DNA of 64,000 nt. It comes from Azospirillum oryzae. GTDB lineage: Bacteria; Pseudomonadota; Alphaproteobacteria; Azospirillales; Azospirillaceae. Of the stretch, positions 49,628 through 59,760 are shown piece by piece (positions within the stretch are counted from its first letter, which is position 1; every line of letters begins with the position of its first letter). Where the stretch lies: assembly GCF_900177515.1 (NCBI RefSeq), contig NZ_FXAK01000001.1, forward strand, positions 370,001-434,000, written 5' to 3'. Made by a program: the position numbers and the translations under genes. Under the pieces are notes generated by a model, which did not search any database, was not told the DNA's origin, and was given only the letters and a program-made list of their open reading frames with translations.

Positions 49628-50863
49628 TCAGGGTTTCCGACCGGTCCGCCGCGGCGCGATCACAGACCCAATCCGGCTGCGTGACGTGCGCCCCACCCCG
49701 CTGTCCTCGGCAAACTCGCGCCAGCGGTCCACCGCGCCGCGCACCTGGTCAATGATGCCGGTGACGTCGGCCGGCGGAAGGGAGAACTCCGCCGCCATCG
49801 CCCGCAGCTGCCGCTCGCCGGGATCCCGCCCTTCGCCCAGGATGGCGGTGGAATGCTCGCCTCCGGGGCCGTCCGCATAGGTCAGGTCGTAGGCCGGCGC
49901 CAGCGACCAGCGGCCCGTCCGGTCCATCAGGTAAGCGAACTGGCGGCCGTGATCATCCCGGTTGTGGGCGAACAGGTTGAAGGCGGCGCGCCGGAACATC
50001 TCGACCACCTGCCGATGATCCTTGGTGAGCTGGAAGGTGAGGATCATCAGCGTCTTGTAGTCCAGGCTCGGCTGCCGAAAGTCGGCGTGGAGGTGGAGCC
50101 GGCCGGCCGGACCGACATGGTCGAACCGTTGCGCGGCGAAGTAGGCGGGCGTCTTTGGGCTTCCGCTCGGCAGCAGACAGGTGGGCGGCAGGGTCAAACC
50201 GGCGGTGCGCGCCATCTCGGCATAGGCCTGCTCGATCGGACCGATGTCCGCCGGATCCTCCTTGCCGCGGAACTTTACCAGCCAGTGCGACCAGCCCTCC
50301 GGCGCCACCAGGGCGCCATGGATCAGATCGCCGCTGCGATCGTCGTGGCAAACCACCGCCTTCGGCCGGGCGCCGCCGGGGGAGCCGCCCACCCGCAGCA
50401 AGGTGGGGAAGAGCGCCTCGGGCGCCCCTTTGAGCACTTGGCGGCTCTGTGCGGCGATCCGGTCGAGATCGATGGCGCCAGTATCCACGGGCTCCTCGGT
50501 CTCCGGCCGGTAGACCAGGGCTCCCATCGCCCACTCCCCCATGCAGGCCAGCATGTCGAGGGGCGTCAGAGAGAGGGGATTGATCTTGCTGGCAGCGGCT
50601 CGGCGATGGATCAGCAACCGCCCCCACCCGTCGGGCAGGCTGTCGTCGAACACACCATGAAGGCCGGAGAACGGCGCGTCCGGCCCCTGCAGAACGCCTG
50701 GGCGCGGGGTTCGCAGAAACCAGGACAGCACCCGGCCGGAGGCGAGGAAGGCATCGTCGAATTCGACATAGGTTTTCCCGTCGCGGGCGGCCAAGCGCCC
50801 GACAGCCTCCTCGTCGCCTTCCCCCCAACGCAGCGACACCGCCAGAACGCCGACATGCTTCAT
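49628..50863 (-). CDS. hipA: HipA-type serine/threonine kinase toxin
   Basis: A 411-residue HipA-family kinase. The N-terminal part has FSGLHGVFDDSLPDGWGRLL, the couple domain hallmark. The ATP-binding region contains VGGSPGGARPKAVV, and the catalytic part has AAFNLFAHNRDDHGRQFAYL with the HNRDDH motif, then SLAPAYDLTY. HipA toxins phosphorylate aminoacyl-tRNA synthetases and cause dormancy; the precise target here is unknown. Its start overlaps the hipB stop by four bases. Confidence 0.9.
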   Translation of the reverse strand: MKHVGVLAVSLRWGEGDEEAVGRLAARDGKTYVEFDDAFLASGRVLSWFLRTPRPGVLQGPDAPFSGLHGVFDDSLPDGWGRLLIHRRAAASKINPLSLTPLDMLACMGEWAMGALVYRPETEEPVDTGAIDLDRIAAQSRQVLKGAPEALFPTLLRVGGSPGGARPKAVVCHDDRSGDLIHGALVAPEGWSHWLVKFRGKEDPADIGPIEQAYAEMARTAGLTLPPTCLLPSGSPKTPAYFAAQRFDHVGPAGRLHLHADFRQPSLDYKTLMILTFQLTKDHRQVVEMFRRAAFNLFAHNRDDHGRQFAYLMDRTGRWSLAPAYDLTYADGPGGEHSTAILGEGRDPGERQLRAMAAEFSLPPADVTGIIDQVRGAVDRWREFAEDSGVGRTSRSRIGSVIAPRRTGRKP

Positions 50864-51171
50864 CGAACCACCGTCCGGCGCTTGCCCCGCTGGCGCTTCG
50901 GCCGCTCGATCACCTCATCGAGGCTGCGGAATTCCGGTTCCGAGAACAGTGCGCCGAACTCTTCGATCGCGTCGAGCACGACGGCGACGCGGATCAGCGC
51001 GTCGAACGCCAGCTTGCCGCTGGCCTCGAACCGCCGCAGCGTCCAGATGTTGACCCCGCTGCGGTCGGCAACCTCCTGCTGGGTGAGCCCAAGGGCGACC
51101 CGCCGGGCGCGAGCGCGGGCGGCCACGGTCCGTGTCACATCCCCAGGGGTCATGAGGCTGAGTGGGATCAT
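50860..51171 (-). CDS. hipB: HipB-type XRE antitoxin/repressor
   Basis: A 103-residue protein with an XRE helix-turn-helix: VALGLTQQEVADRSGVNIWTLRRFEASGKL in parts near residues 25-60. A basic tail RPKRQRGKRRT ends it. It should neutralise HipA and repress the operon. A 10-base-arm inverted repeat lies just upstream at 51199-51222. Confidence 0.87.
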   Translation of the reverse strand: MIPLSLMTPGDVTRTVAARARARRVALGLTQQEVADRSGVNIWTLRRFEASGKLAFDALIRVAVVLDAIEEFGALFSEPEFRSLDEVIERPKRQRGKRRTVVR

Positions 51172-51179
51172 GAGACAAC

Positions 51180-51542
51180 TTATTCCAGAAATTCGCTGTA
51201 AGTTGGATTGTGATCCAACTTATATCTGGACACAAGGCAGTGTCTGCTCAAAGCGGTCTGCAGCGAACCGTGGCGACCGAACCTCCTGAAGGGGCCGCTG
51301 TGTCGGCCTCGGACCAGTCCAGCCAGCATCCCCAGGATCTGCCGGATACGCTCGACCTCGTCCAGGCTGACCCGACCACCGCGGCGGTCGTAGAGTTGGG
51401 TGGTGCGGGTGGAGGTGTGGTTGGTCAGGACGGCAGTGGTCTCCAGCGTGCCGTCCTTGACCAGATCGGCGGTGATCCCACGGGCGCGGACGCTGTGGCA
51501 CCCGAGCGGCATGGCGATGCCCACGACGCGGCGGCGCACCAT
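51180..51542 (-). pseudogene. Tyrosine recombinase, C-terminal fragment
   Basis: The frame holds only the end of a phage-type integrase: CHSVRARGITADLVKDG gives the HxxR motif, LTNHTSTRTTQLYDRR carries the second His region and the catalytic Tyr, and VSLDEVERIRQIL ends the domain. The N-terminal and core-binding parts are missing, and the preceding sequence belongs to another remnant. It records a past integrative element. Its 3' part overlaps the hipBA promoter. Confidence 0.65.
51199..51222. promoter_or_regulatory. Putative HipB operator
   Basis: A perfect inverted repeat, TAAGTTGGAT and ATCCAACTTA, separated by TGTG. A further half-site CAACTTAT lies at about 51176, nearer the gene. Position upstream of hipB and the GGAT/ATCC core, similar to known HipB sites, support autoregulation. 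Confidence 0.6.
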
Positions 51543-51637
51543 AGCGTCGATTCTTCCGCTACTGAGTCTCCGAGGAGATCAAGTGCCACTGCCAGCGACG
51601 CAGTGACGATCGGAGAGAGCAGCTCCGGCCAGTACAA

Positions 51638-51977
51638 TCAGTACACGATCCGCTGATTCGGCTGACGGGTGTTCATCTCGTTGGTCTGGAAGCTCACCAG
51701 CTTTCCGCCTTTTGAGAAACGAAGATGCGCGAACGCCATTTTCCCAGGAAACTGGTTGCCGACAAGATTGGTTTCACTATAGCTGTACGACAGCATCTTT
51801 TGAGCCGTCAGGCAGCGTTGAAGACGAAGCGGGCTGTCCAAACTGCGCGATCACCTGCTCGACGGTCGCGTTCTGCTGCTTGAGTGCTGAGAGTTCACCG
51901 TCCGTGATCTTGGTGCCAGACGCGACCGCGCATCCAGACAAGACGAGTGCAACGACGATGGCGGCTAACGTACGCAT
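51638..51977 (-). pseudogene. Outer-membrane assembly-like lipoprotein with frameshift
   Basis: The first frame starts at an ATG at 51977 behind AGGGGGAA and encodes a lipoprotein signal (VVALVLSGCAVAS, lipobox LSGC), then TVEQVIAQFGQPASSS, and stops at 51777. The second frame continues LSYSYSETNLVGNQF and FSKGGKLVSFQTNEMN to 51638. The join is at a TTTT run (AAAA in the coding strand) at 51798-51801; removing one base restores DGSKMLSYSYSETN. The whole resembles small SmpA/OmlA-like lipoproteins. Mutation, sequencing error or frameshifting could explain it. Confidence 0.65.
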
Positions 51978-52362
51978 AGTTCCCCCTAACGGCATGGTTC
52001 TCCAAGGTAGATAGCACGCCGTTCGACTCTCACGTAGGCGTACAATATCGTATCGGAATGTCATATCCGCCATCCGGGTTCTGACATGACTCTACCACCG
52101 GCTGGAATGACTCCCGCGCCATGGCGTGATCATCGACCCGCTCTGACATCTCAATCCCGGCTCTTCACTTCTATCCCCTGTGGATCAGCGTTCAATCTCG
52201 GCCGGCATTCGTATTCGGTTATTCCATTGGTTTGCTGAAGGAAATCGTTCCGCAGGTGTCTATGTAGGGGCACCTACCACAAGAAATTATCTCACCGAGT
52301 CAATGACATAACTTTTTGGTCCGCACGGCTAGGGTTGGACGCCGATCCACACCCGCTCCGGT

Positions 52363-52382
52363 ATTGGTCAAGATTGACCAAT
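52363..52382. promoter_or_regulatory. Putative antitoxin operator, distal
   Basis: ATTGGTCAAGATTGACCAAT, a perfect inverted repeat with nine-base arms and a GA centre. It starts 40 bases before a second version, which places the two four helical turns apart, upstream of the antitoxin gene. Confidence 0.65.
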
Positions 52383-52402
52383 ACCAGCAACATGCCTTAT
52401 GG

Positions 52403-52420
52403 TTGGTCAGTCTTGACCAA
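52403..52420. promoter_or_regulatory. Putative antitoxin operator, proximal
   Basis: TTGGTCAGTCTTGACCAA, arms TTGGTCA and TGACCAA. It overlaps the AAGGAG ribosome-binding region of the antitoxin gene, so binding would block expression. Confidence 0.65.
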
Positions 52421-52431
52421 GGAGATGTGTC

Positions 52432-52674
52432 ATGGACCCCGTCAACCTGTATGAGGCCAAGACCAACCTGTCGCAGTTGGTCGACCGCGCTGCCGCCGGC
52501 GAAGAGATCGTCATCGCGAAGGCTGGCCGGCCGATGGCCCGTCTGGTTCCGCTGCGCCGTCGGACGACGCCCCGGCCGCTCGGCCTGCTGAAGGGCGAGG
52601 TGGTGCTGGGCGAGGATTTCGACGCCCCGCTGCCCGAAAGCATGGCGCGGGCCTTCAGAGGTGAAGAGCCGTGA
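52432..52674 (+). CDS. Phd/YefM-type antitoxin
   Basis: An 80-residue antitoxin. The fold signature is NLYEAKTNLSQLVDRAAAGEEIVIAKAGRPMARLVPL, visible here as YEAKTNLSQLVDRA and IVIAKAGRPMARL. The acidic C-terminal tail DFDAPLPESMARAF is the expected toxin-binding part. AAGGAG precedes the ATG. It overlaps the toxin by four bases. Confidence 0.9.
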   Translation: MDPVNLYEAKTNLSQLVDRAAAGEEIVIAKAGRPMARLVPLRRRTTPRPLGLLKGEVVLGEDFDAPLPESMARAFRGEEP

Positions 52675-53048
52675 GACTGCTGATCGACACCCACATCTTC
52701 GTCTGGATGACCAGCCAGCCCGAACGCCTGTCTACGGCCGCCGCTGTCGCGGTGGTCGACCCCCACAACGAGGTTTTCCTCAGCGCCATCAGCGTCTGGG
52801 AGATTTCGATCAAGCGTGCCCTGGGACGGCTTCCGTTTCCCCTCGAGCGGCTGGACGCCCTGCTGACGGAGATGGGCATTGAGGTGCTCGATCTGACAGC
52901 TGCCCATGGGGTCGCCGCGGGGGGCTTGCCGCGCCACCATGACGATCCGTTCGATCGCGCCTTGGTGGCGCAGGCGCAGATCGAGGGGATGACGCTTGTG
53001 TCGGCCGATCAGGCTGTTGTCCGTTATGGGGTGCCGGTAATCGCGTAA
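52671..53048 (+). CDS. vapC: PIN-domain (VapC-type) toxin
   Basis: A 125-residue PIN ribonuclease. The acidic residues lie in LLIDTHIFVW, SVWEISIKRALG and DPFDRALVAQAQ, followed by LVSADQAVV, which is the usual four-acid arrangement. It probably cleaves RNA when released from its antitoxin. The pair is complete and carries its own operators. Confidence 0.92.
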   Translation: MRLLIDTHIFVWMTSQPERLSTAAAVAVVDPHNEVFLSAISVWEISIKRALGRLPFPLERLDALLTEMGIEVLDLTAAHGVAAGGLPRHHDDPFDRALVAQAQIEGMTLVSADQAVVRYGVPVIA

Positions 53049-53127
53049 TCGTAATAGAGATTTCTCCGCCAAGGAGCATCACAGTTCGGGGAGACGGGCC
53101 TCTACAGCTCGTGGGGCCTCATGATCC

Positions 53128-53409
53128 TCAGTCATCCACCCCAGCAGGGCGCCACATTGGTACCGCACCGTTGCCCGGTATCTCCGGCCAATCAAGCTGC
53201 GCCATCTCCTCAGCCGATATGGTGCCGTGCTGGTTGAAGGCGTTCTCAAGATGCTGGATGAGCCAAGCATACCCCTCCTTTGAAAGCTCGACGGCTGGTT
53301 GCTGCCGCAGCGCAAGTCGTGGATTCATGTTACCGATGCCATTGTGATAATTGCGCTGGGTGCTCGCAAAGCTGTCAGGATGTGAAACAGCACGCAGGTA
53401 GGACCCCAA
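53128..53409 (-). CDS. Hypothetical protein
   Basis: A 93-residue frame with a TTG start and no clear ribosome-binding site. An internal ATG at 53328 would give MNPRLALRQQPAVELSKEGY. The part EGYAWLIQHLENAFNQHGTISAEEMAQLDW looks like normal, helix-forming protein rather than a shadow frame. I do not recognise the family, and it may be a remnant. Confidence 0.35.
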   Translation of the reverse strand: MGSYLRAVSHPDSFASTQRNYHNGIGNMNPRLALRQQPAVELSKEGYAWLIQHLENAFNQHGTISAEEMAQLDWPEIPGNGAVPMWRPAGVDD

Positions 53410-53482
53410 GGGATCTCATACTTTCAGTAGATTACCGTGCCGATCGGCGTCCAAACCCCGTGCCGGTTCACAGAACGAGCTC

Positions 53483-53809
53483 ATGGCGCGCGCTCGAGCC
53501 GTCGGGCAGAGCGTAGAGACGCTGAAAGCCGCGATCGCGCTGGCGCTGTCGGCGGCGTCCGGGCAGGAAGCCATGGTGTCGTCGGTCGACCGATCACGCA
53601 TGCGTGTGGTCATCAAGGACCTTGAGGCACTGCTTGCGGCTGATGATATGGCGGCGAGCACCCTCTTTCACGCACATGAGGGTGAATTGCGTTCGGTTCT
53701 CGGCCACCATGCCGACGCCGTCGCACGGCTCATTGAAGACTTCGCTTTCGACGAGGCTCTCAACGCCCTGCGAGTCGGTGTCGCCAAGTGTCTGGAAGAT
53801 GGTGAATGA
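53483..53809 (+). pseudogene. Hybrid sensor kinase C-terminal remnant
   Basis: The frame encodes 108 residues that resemble only the tail of hybrid histidine kinases of this group: MRVVIKDLEALLAADDMAAS and FAFDEALNALRVGVAKCL, an Hpt-like helical end without the rest. An ATG is present, but there is no kinase or receiver part upstream. It is probably a decayed fragment, although expression as a small helical protein cannot be excluded. Confidence 0.45.
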
Positions 53810-53831
53810 GTAAGAAAGGGGGCGTGTATCG

Positions 53832-53963
53832 ATGGAAAAAAGGCAGATCTACTATATCCTATACGTAAGCGCCGCGGCAGAGCAGTTCAGTAAAAAAGAC
53901 ATTCTTAAATTTCTTCGTAAAGCACGAGAGAAGAATCAACGCCTCGACGTGACTGTGGCCTGA
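53832..53963 (+). pseudogene. BLUF-domain N-terminal remnant
   Basis: A 43-residue frame reading IYYILYVSAAAEQFSKKDIL and FLRKAREKNQRLDVT. This is the first strand and helix of a BLUF blue-light sensor, including the Tyr that contacts flavin. It stops just where the family continues with GLLLY, so the domain is cut after about 40 residues. The DNA is AT-richer than the surroundings, which points to separate origin. Confidence 0.6.
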
Positions 53964-54020
53964 TTATAACCAGACTCTTCGGCAGCGCGGAAGCTTATGT
54001 TTCGCCTACATTACAGAGCA

Positions 54021-54042
54021 TCGACCGCCTAAAGGCGGTCGA
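54021..54042. terminator. Hairpin downstream of the chemoreceptor gene
   Basis: TCGACCGCCT, two bases AA, then AGGCGGTCGA: a perfect 10-base-pair stem. It lies 30 bases after the chemoreceptor stop (minus strand). There is no clear T tract, so intrinsic termination is uncertain. Confidence 0.45.
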
Positions 54043-54071
54043 GCATCACACCTCTAATCCTTTGACAAACT

Positions 54072-55778
54072 TCATGCAGTTCTGATGCGTTTGACAAACT
54101 CATCTACGGACGACTGCAGGGTCTGCGCCTGAAGTCCGAGGTTGCTGGCGGCTCGCAAGACTTCCGAGGCCGATTGACCGGCTTGATTGGAGGCTTCATT
54201 GACACCAACAATACTGCGGGAGACCTCAGAGGTGCCTTGTGCCGCCTGCTGGACATTGCGTGATATCTCGCCGGTGGCGGCGGTCTGCTCCTCCACCGCC
54301 GAGGTGATGGTCGCGGCGATCTGGTTCACCTGCAGAACCGTGTCGGCAATGCCCCGGATTGCGCTGACAGCACCCTGCGTCTCCTTTTGGATCGCTTGTA
54401 TTTGGCTGGCGATCTCCTCGGTGGCACGCCCGGTCTGGTTGGCGAGACTCTTCACCTCGGACGCCACGACGGCGAAGCCCTTGCCCGCTTCACCAGCACG
54501 AGCCGCCTCGATTGTAGCATTCAGCGCCAGAAGGTTGGTCTGGCTGGCAATTTGCTGGATGAGCAGCACCACGCTACCGATCTTCTCGGCAGCCTGGGCG
54601 AGGCTCTCCACGGTGGCGTTGGTACGTTGCGCTTCATCCACCGCAGTGCGGCTGATGTGTGCGGCGGATTCTACCTGCCGAGCGATTTCAGCGATCGAAC
54701 TGGACAACTCCTCGGCCGCTGACGCGACGGTTTGGACATTACTGGACGCCTGTTCGGTTGCCGCGGCCACAGAGGAGGCTTGACGTGTCGTTTCCTCAGC
54801 AATCGAGGACATGCTCTGGGCATTTCCTTGAAGCTGGGTGGCAGAGGACGATACGGTGCTGACCACGCCCTGCACGCTGGCTTCAAAGCTGTCGGCCAAC
54901 TCGTTCATGGCGCGCTTCTTCTCTGCCATTGCGCGCTGCTCGGCCTGCTTGGCTTCCTCTTCCATGGTGCGGGCACGTTGGAGGTTCTCCTTGAAGACCT
55001 GCATCGTGCCAGCGATATCGCCGATCTCATCCTTGCGCCCAACGCCATAGATATCGACGTTCAGGTTGCCGTCGGCGAGGCCGCGCAGACTGGTGACCGA
55101 CGCGCTGATCGGACGGCTGATGCCGTATCGGGCGATTAGCAAACCGACGACGATACCGCTGAGAATGCCCAGCACCGCCACTGCAATCAGCATGTTGTGG
55201 ACAGATTGGGCATTGATGCTGGCGTTCTGCGAAACGGCACTTGCCTTGTCGTCGGTGTATCTGTTGTAAGCGTTGATGGCAGCCTGAAGTTGGTTGGCGG
55301 CAGTTCGCGACGTCGTAACAGAGTCGAGAACAGTTTTGCGCGCCGCATCCATACTAATCTGGTCCCCGACATTGCGGGCCTGGACGATTGTATCATCCAG
55401 CTCCTTCAGATAGGAGGCATAGGCCCCATCGATGACGCTGAGCAACTCCGCTTGTCGCGTGTCGGCGGTCTTCTTCAGAACGGTGAGCCGCTGTTCGAGT
55501 TCGCGCCGCTGAGCGGCGACCTCCTTCTCCGCCTCACTTAACCCAGCGCGTGAGGGATCGGCGGCAATGTAGTATTCTGCGCGATTCAGACCAACCACGT
55601 TGCGGTTGGCGCGCGCGCCAGTAAGCGCCTCACGGCCAGCCTGCTCGATCTCACCGGCGTCCCGATCGAGTGTCGTAAGCGCTCGTACGCCCATCACGCT
55701 GATCACAGCAGTAACTGCTGACATCAGAATCACCAGGACAAGAATCTTGGCAAAAATTTTCACATTACTGAACTGCAT
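54072..55778 (-). CDS. Methyl-accepting chemotaxis protein
   Basis: A 568-residue chemoreceptor. A first membrane helix near residues 10-30, a four-helix-bundle-like periplasmic domain of about 160 residues, and a second helix ([20 protein letters not shown]) lead into a HAMP domain ([19 protein letters not shown], in parts). The cytoplasmic hairpin tip reads [30 protein letters not shown]. It ends FVKRIRTA, so it has no CheR pentapeptide. Several starts are possible (55814, 55790, 55778); MQFSNVKIF is preferred on membrane-helix placement. The ligand is unknown. Confidence 0.92.
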   Translation of the reverse strand: MQFSNVKIFAKILVLVILMSAVTAVISVMGVRALTTLDRDAGEIEQAGREALTGARANRNVVGLNRAEYYIAADPSRAGLSEAEKEVAAQRRELEQRLTVLKKTADTRQAELLSVIDGAYASYLKELDDTIVQARNVGDQISMDAARKTVLDSVTTSRTAANQLQAAINAYNRYTDDKASAVSQNASINAQSVHNMLIAVAVLGILSGIVVGLLIARYGISRPISASVTSLRGLADGNLNVDIYGVGRKDEIGDIAGTMQVFKENLQRARTMEEEAKQAEQRAMAEKKRAMNELADSFEASVQGVVSTVSSSATQLQGNAQSMSSIAEETTRQASSVAAATEQASSNVQTVASAAEELSSSIAEIARQVESAAHISRTAVDEAQRTNATVESLAQAAEKIGSVVLLIQQIASQTNLLALNATIEAARAGEAGKGFAVVASEVKSLANQTGRATEEIASQIQAIQKETQGAVSAIRGIADTVLQVNQIAATITSAVEEQTAATGEISRNVQQAAQGTSEVSRSIVGVNEASNQAGQSASEVLRAASNLGLQAQTLQSSVDEFVKRIRTA

Positions 55779-56036
55779 CACTCGTATCATCCTGTGAGTC
55801 ACGGCTTGGAGCATCTGAAGAAAATTGACACATTATAACTTAATCAATGGTTTAAAGGTATTTCATGGGGTTGCAAATATTTCCCTGTTTATCGAAAATA
55901 TTTAGAAAACTTATTTATTTGCGATTGCGGTGGATGGTCGATTGTTCTGAAAGGCTAGATGGGATAGACGCTCCCCGTTTCTGGTGAGTGACACCAGCTG
56001 AAGGGGATCGCCCCTCTGGATACGGAGTTCCTTCCC
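55779..56036. other. AT-rich intergenic region with two hairpins
   Basis: The 55820-55950 part is strongly AT-rich and probably holds the chemoreceptor promoter. CTGGTG-AGTGA-CACCAG at 55981-55997 and AGGGG-ATCG-CCCCT at 56002-56015 form two adjacent hairpins, possibly the end of a decayed insertion element. Confidence 0.45.
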
Positions 56037-56249
56037 ATGCAGCCCACGATCATCGGCCCGATCGTTGCGACGGCGCCGGTGGCCACCATCGGTGATACGA
56101 AGACTTTCACCTCAGCGCGCCACTTGGCGGCTTGGCTCGGATTGGAGCCGCGGCAAAATTCGAGCGGTGGCAAGGAGCGCCTGGGCGGCATCTCCAATTC
56201 TGGGGATGGCTATCTACGCCGCATGCTGGTGCACGGCGTCGGCCGGTGA
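56037..56249 (+). pseudogene. IS110-family transposase, C-terminal fragment
   Basis: The frame covers only the C-terminal Transposase_20 region: IIGPIVATAPVATIGDTKTF, then SARHLAAWLGLEPRQNSSGGKERLGGI in parts and GDGYLRRMLVHG. The N-terminal DEDD nuclease part is missing. It differs in sequence from the intact IS110-type transposase at 56709, so it comes from a different element. Confidence 0.75.
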
Positions 56250-57659
<1,410 letters not shown>

Positions 57660-57672
57660 ACAAGACAGTTGC

Positions 57673-58425
57673 TCATCCCACCGTATAGCCGCCGTCGACC
57701 ACCAGCTCCTGGCCGTAGATGTTCTTTGCCTGATCGGAGGCGAGGAACAGCGCCGCGTCGGCGATGCTCTCCGGGGCGCCGAACGCACCGGGGAACAACC
57801 GGGCCGTGACGGTGGCGGCGACCTGGCCCAGCACGTCCTCGGGCAGGCCGACCTTGCTCCAGATCGGCGTGGCGATCGGGCCGGGGGCGACGGCATTCAC
57901 CCGGATGCCCTGCGGTGCCAGTTCGGCCGCCAGTGTCTTGGTCGCCGAGGTCAGCGCCGCCTTGCTGGCGCTGTAGATCGCCAGACCGGGGAAGCCGACC
58001 TGCACCAGGAATGTGGTGACGAAGACGATCGAGCCGCCCCGGCGCATGTGCGGCAGGAACAGCCGCGCGGTCTGCAGCGCCCCGACGAAATTGACCGAGA
58101 ACTGCTCTTGGATGGCCTGTTCGTCGCTGTCGGCGAAGGAGACCACCTTGGCGACCCCGGCGTTCGGCACCACCACGTCCACCCCGCCGAAGCGCTCGAC
58201 CGTCGCCGCGACCAGTCGCTCGAGGTCGGCGCGCACGGTGACGTCGCCGGGCACGGCCAGCACCTGATCGGGGTTCCGTGCGGCGAGGTCCTGAAGCGCC
58301 CCGACGCTGCGGGCGAAGACGGCGACCTTGGCACCCTCGGCCAGATAGCGCTCGACAATGGATGCGCCGATGCCGCTGCTGCCGCCGGTGACGACGGCGA
58401 CCTTGCCGTCCAGAAGCTTCGCCAT
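57673..58425 (-). CDS. SDR family oxidoreductase
   Basis: A 250-residue short-chain dehydrogenase. It has the cofactor motif TGGSSGIGASI, then PNAGVAK, a Thr-containing FVTTFLVQ where Ser is usual, and YSASKAAL for the Tyr/Lys pair. The C-terminus GQELVVDGGYTVG is standard. Thr in place of the catalytic Ser is unusual and may lower or change activity. The start at 58425 follows GGGAGA. It is divergent from parA and stands alone. Confidence 0.85.
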   Translation of the reverse strand: MAKLLDGKVAVVTGGSSGIGASIVERYLAEGAKVAVFARSVGALQDLAARNPDQVLAVPGDVTVRADLERLVAATVERFGGVDVVVPNAGVAKVVSFADSDEQAIQEQFSVNFVGALQTARLFLPHMRRGGSIVFVTTFLVQVGFPGLAIYSASKAALTSATKTLAAELAPQGIRVNAVAPGPIATPIWSKVGLPEDVLGQVAATVTARLFPGAFGAPESIADAALFLASDQAKNIYGQELVVDGGYTVG

Positions 58426-58746
58426 GAAGGGTCTCCCTGTTCGAAATCGAGACCGGGAGCCGTGTGGGTCCCGACGTCGGAAGCATCGGAGAAACCGGGT
58501 CCGAGAGTCTTGATCTTGGTCAAACAATTGTGCGTGGGCGACCCTGCCGGTGGAAAACCCTGGATGCTCAGGGCCTGGCGGCAGATCGCGGACGGCGAGT
58601 TCGACGGGATAAGCCCCGTGGAGGCGCTCCGTGCCGGCCGGACCACGTCTTCTGGAAGGTCTGCCGCCACGCTCTCCCAACGGCCTCCTTGACCATTGTA
58701 GCATCTACCCCTACCCTCCGGCCCTGTTCATGCTGGGGAGGGGACG
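58426..58746. other. Divergent intergenic region between SDR and parA
   Basis: A 321-base gap that should hold both promoters. A TTGACC element at about 58692 could be part of a parA promoter. I see no copy of the 15-base palindrome found beside parB. Confidence 0.35.
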
Positions 58747-59760
58747 GTGAAGGGCGAGGAGTTGCGGACCCAACGGGAAGCGAAAGGACTGTCGCAGTCC
58801 GAATTCGCCGTCTGGCTGAACGGGCGGCTGCAGCGCCGCTATGACAAGCAGAAGATCAGCCGCTGGGAAAACGACGCGGAGCGCATCCCGGCGGCCGTCG
58901 ATGCGCTGATGACGCGCGAGATCGCCGGGCCGGAGCCGGAAAGGCTGGGCGGCCCTGCACTGGTCGTCGTCGTGGCGAACCAGAAGGGCGGCTGCGCCAA
59001 GACGGTGTCGGCGGTGAACATCGCCTCGGCCCTGGCACTGAAGGGCTATTCGACCATGCTGATCGACTGCGATCCGCAGGCCAACGCCACCCAGCATCTC
59101 GGCATCGATTCCTACACGATGGAGACGGAGGGCAAGACCCTCTACTACGTCATGCATGGCGACCTGGAACTGGACGACATCCTGGTCACCGTGCCGGAAA
59201 GCGGCCTGCGCGTCGCCCCCTCCTCCATCCGGCTTGCCGAGACGGAGGTGGAGCTGGGCAAGGAAGCCGGTGGCGACTTCATCATGAAGGAGAAGATCGC
59301 CGCGGCGAAGCGCAGCTTCGACTTCATCGTCATCGACACGCCGCCCAACATCGGCGAGCTGACCAAGAACGCCATGGTCGCCGCCCACACCGCGATCATC
59401 CCCTGCCAGACCGAGAAGTTCAGCCTGCTCGGCATGGCCTTCCTGCTGGAAAACGTCGCGAAGATCCGCCGGCGGATGAACACCGCGCTCGGCGTGCTCG
59501 GCATCGTGCCGACCATCTTCAAGCAGCGGGAACGCAACGACCGCGAGGTTCTGGAGCAGATCCAGGAACAGTACGGCCCGCATCTGCGGGTGTTCGATCC
59601 GGTGCCGAAGGCGTCGGTCTATGCCCAGGCGACCTCGGTCGGCCGCGCGGCGGTGGAAGCGATGCCGGACGTGGCCGGCGCCGCCGTCTATCGCGACGTC
59701 GCCTCCGCCCTGGTCGAGGAACGCACCGCCCGCATCAAGGAGGTCGACCGTGTCGCGTAG
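58747..59760 (+). CDS. parA: ParA-type partition ATPase with N-terminal helix-turn-helix
   Basis: A 337-residue protein. Residues 1-50 look like an XRE-type helix-turn-helix, with LRTQREAKGLSQSEFAVWLN and KISRWENDAERIP. The ParA ATPase follows: deviant Walker A NQKGGCAKT with its signature Lys, DCDPQANAT, and IVIDTPPNIGELT. Type Ia ParA proteins carry such a DNA-binding part and repress their own operon. The GTG at 58747 follows GGGGAGGGG. It overlaps parB by 11 bases. It should segregate this replicon. Confidence 0.9.
   Translation: MKGEELRTQREAKGLSQSEFAVWLNGRLQRRYDKQKISRWENDAERIPAAVDALMTREIAGPEPERLGGPALVVVVANQKGGCAKTVSAVNIASALALKGYSTMLIDCDPQANATQHLGIDSYTMETEGKTLYYVMHGDLELDDILVTVPESGLRVAPSSIRLAETEVELGKEAGGDFIMKEKIAAAKRSFDFIVIDTPPNIGELTKNAMVAAHTAIIPCQTEKFSLLGMAFLLENVAKIRRRMNTALGVLGIVPTIFKQRERNDREVLEQIQEQYGPHLRVFDPVPKASVYAQATSVGRAAVEAMPDVAGAAVYRDVASALVEERTARIKEVDRVA

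Larger units (their letters stand above)
51978..52431. other. Intergenic region upstream of the VapBC-type operon
   Basis: Between the frameshifted lipoprotein and the antitoxin gene. Its right end carries two inverted repeats that look like antitoxin operators (separate entries). The rest, about 51978-52360, shows no gene. Confidence 0.4.
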
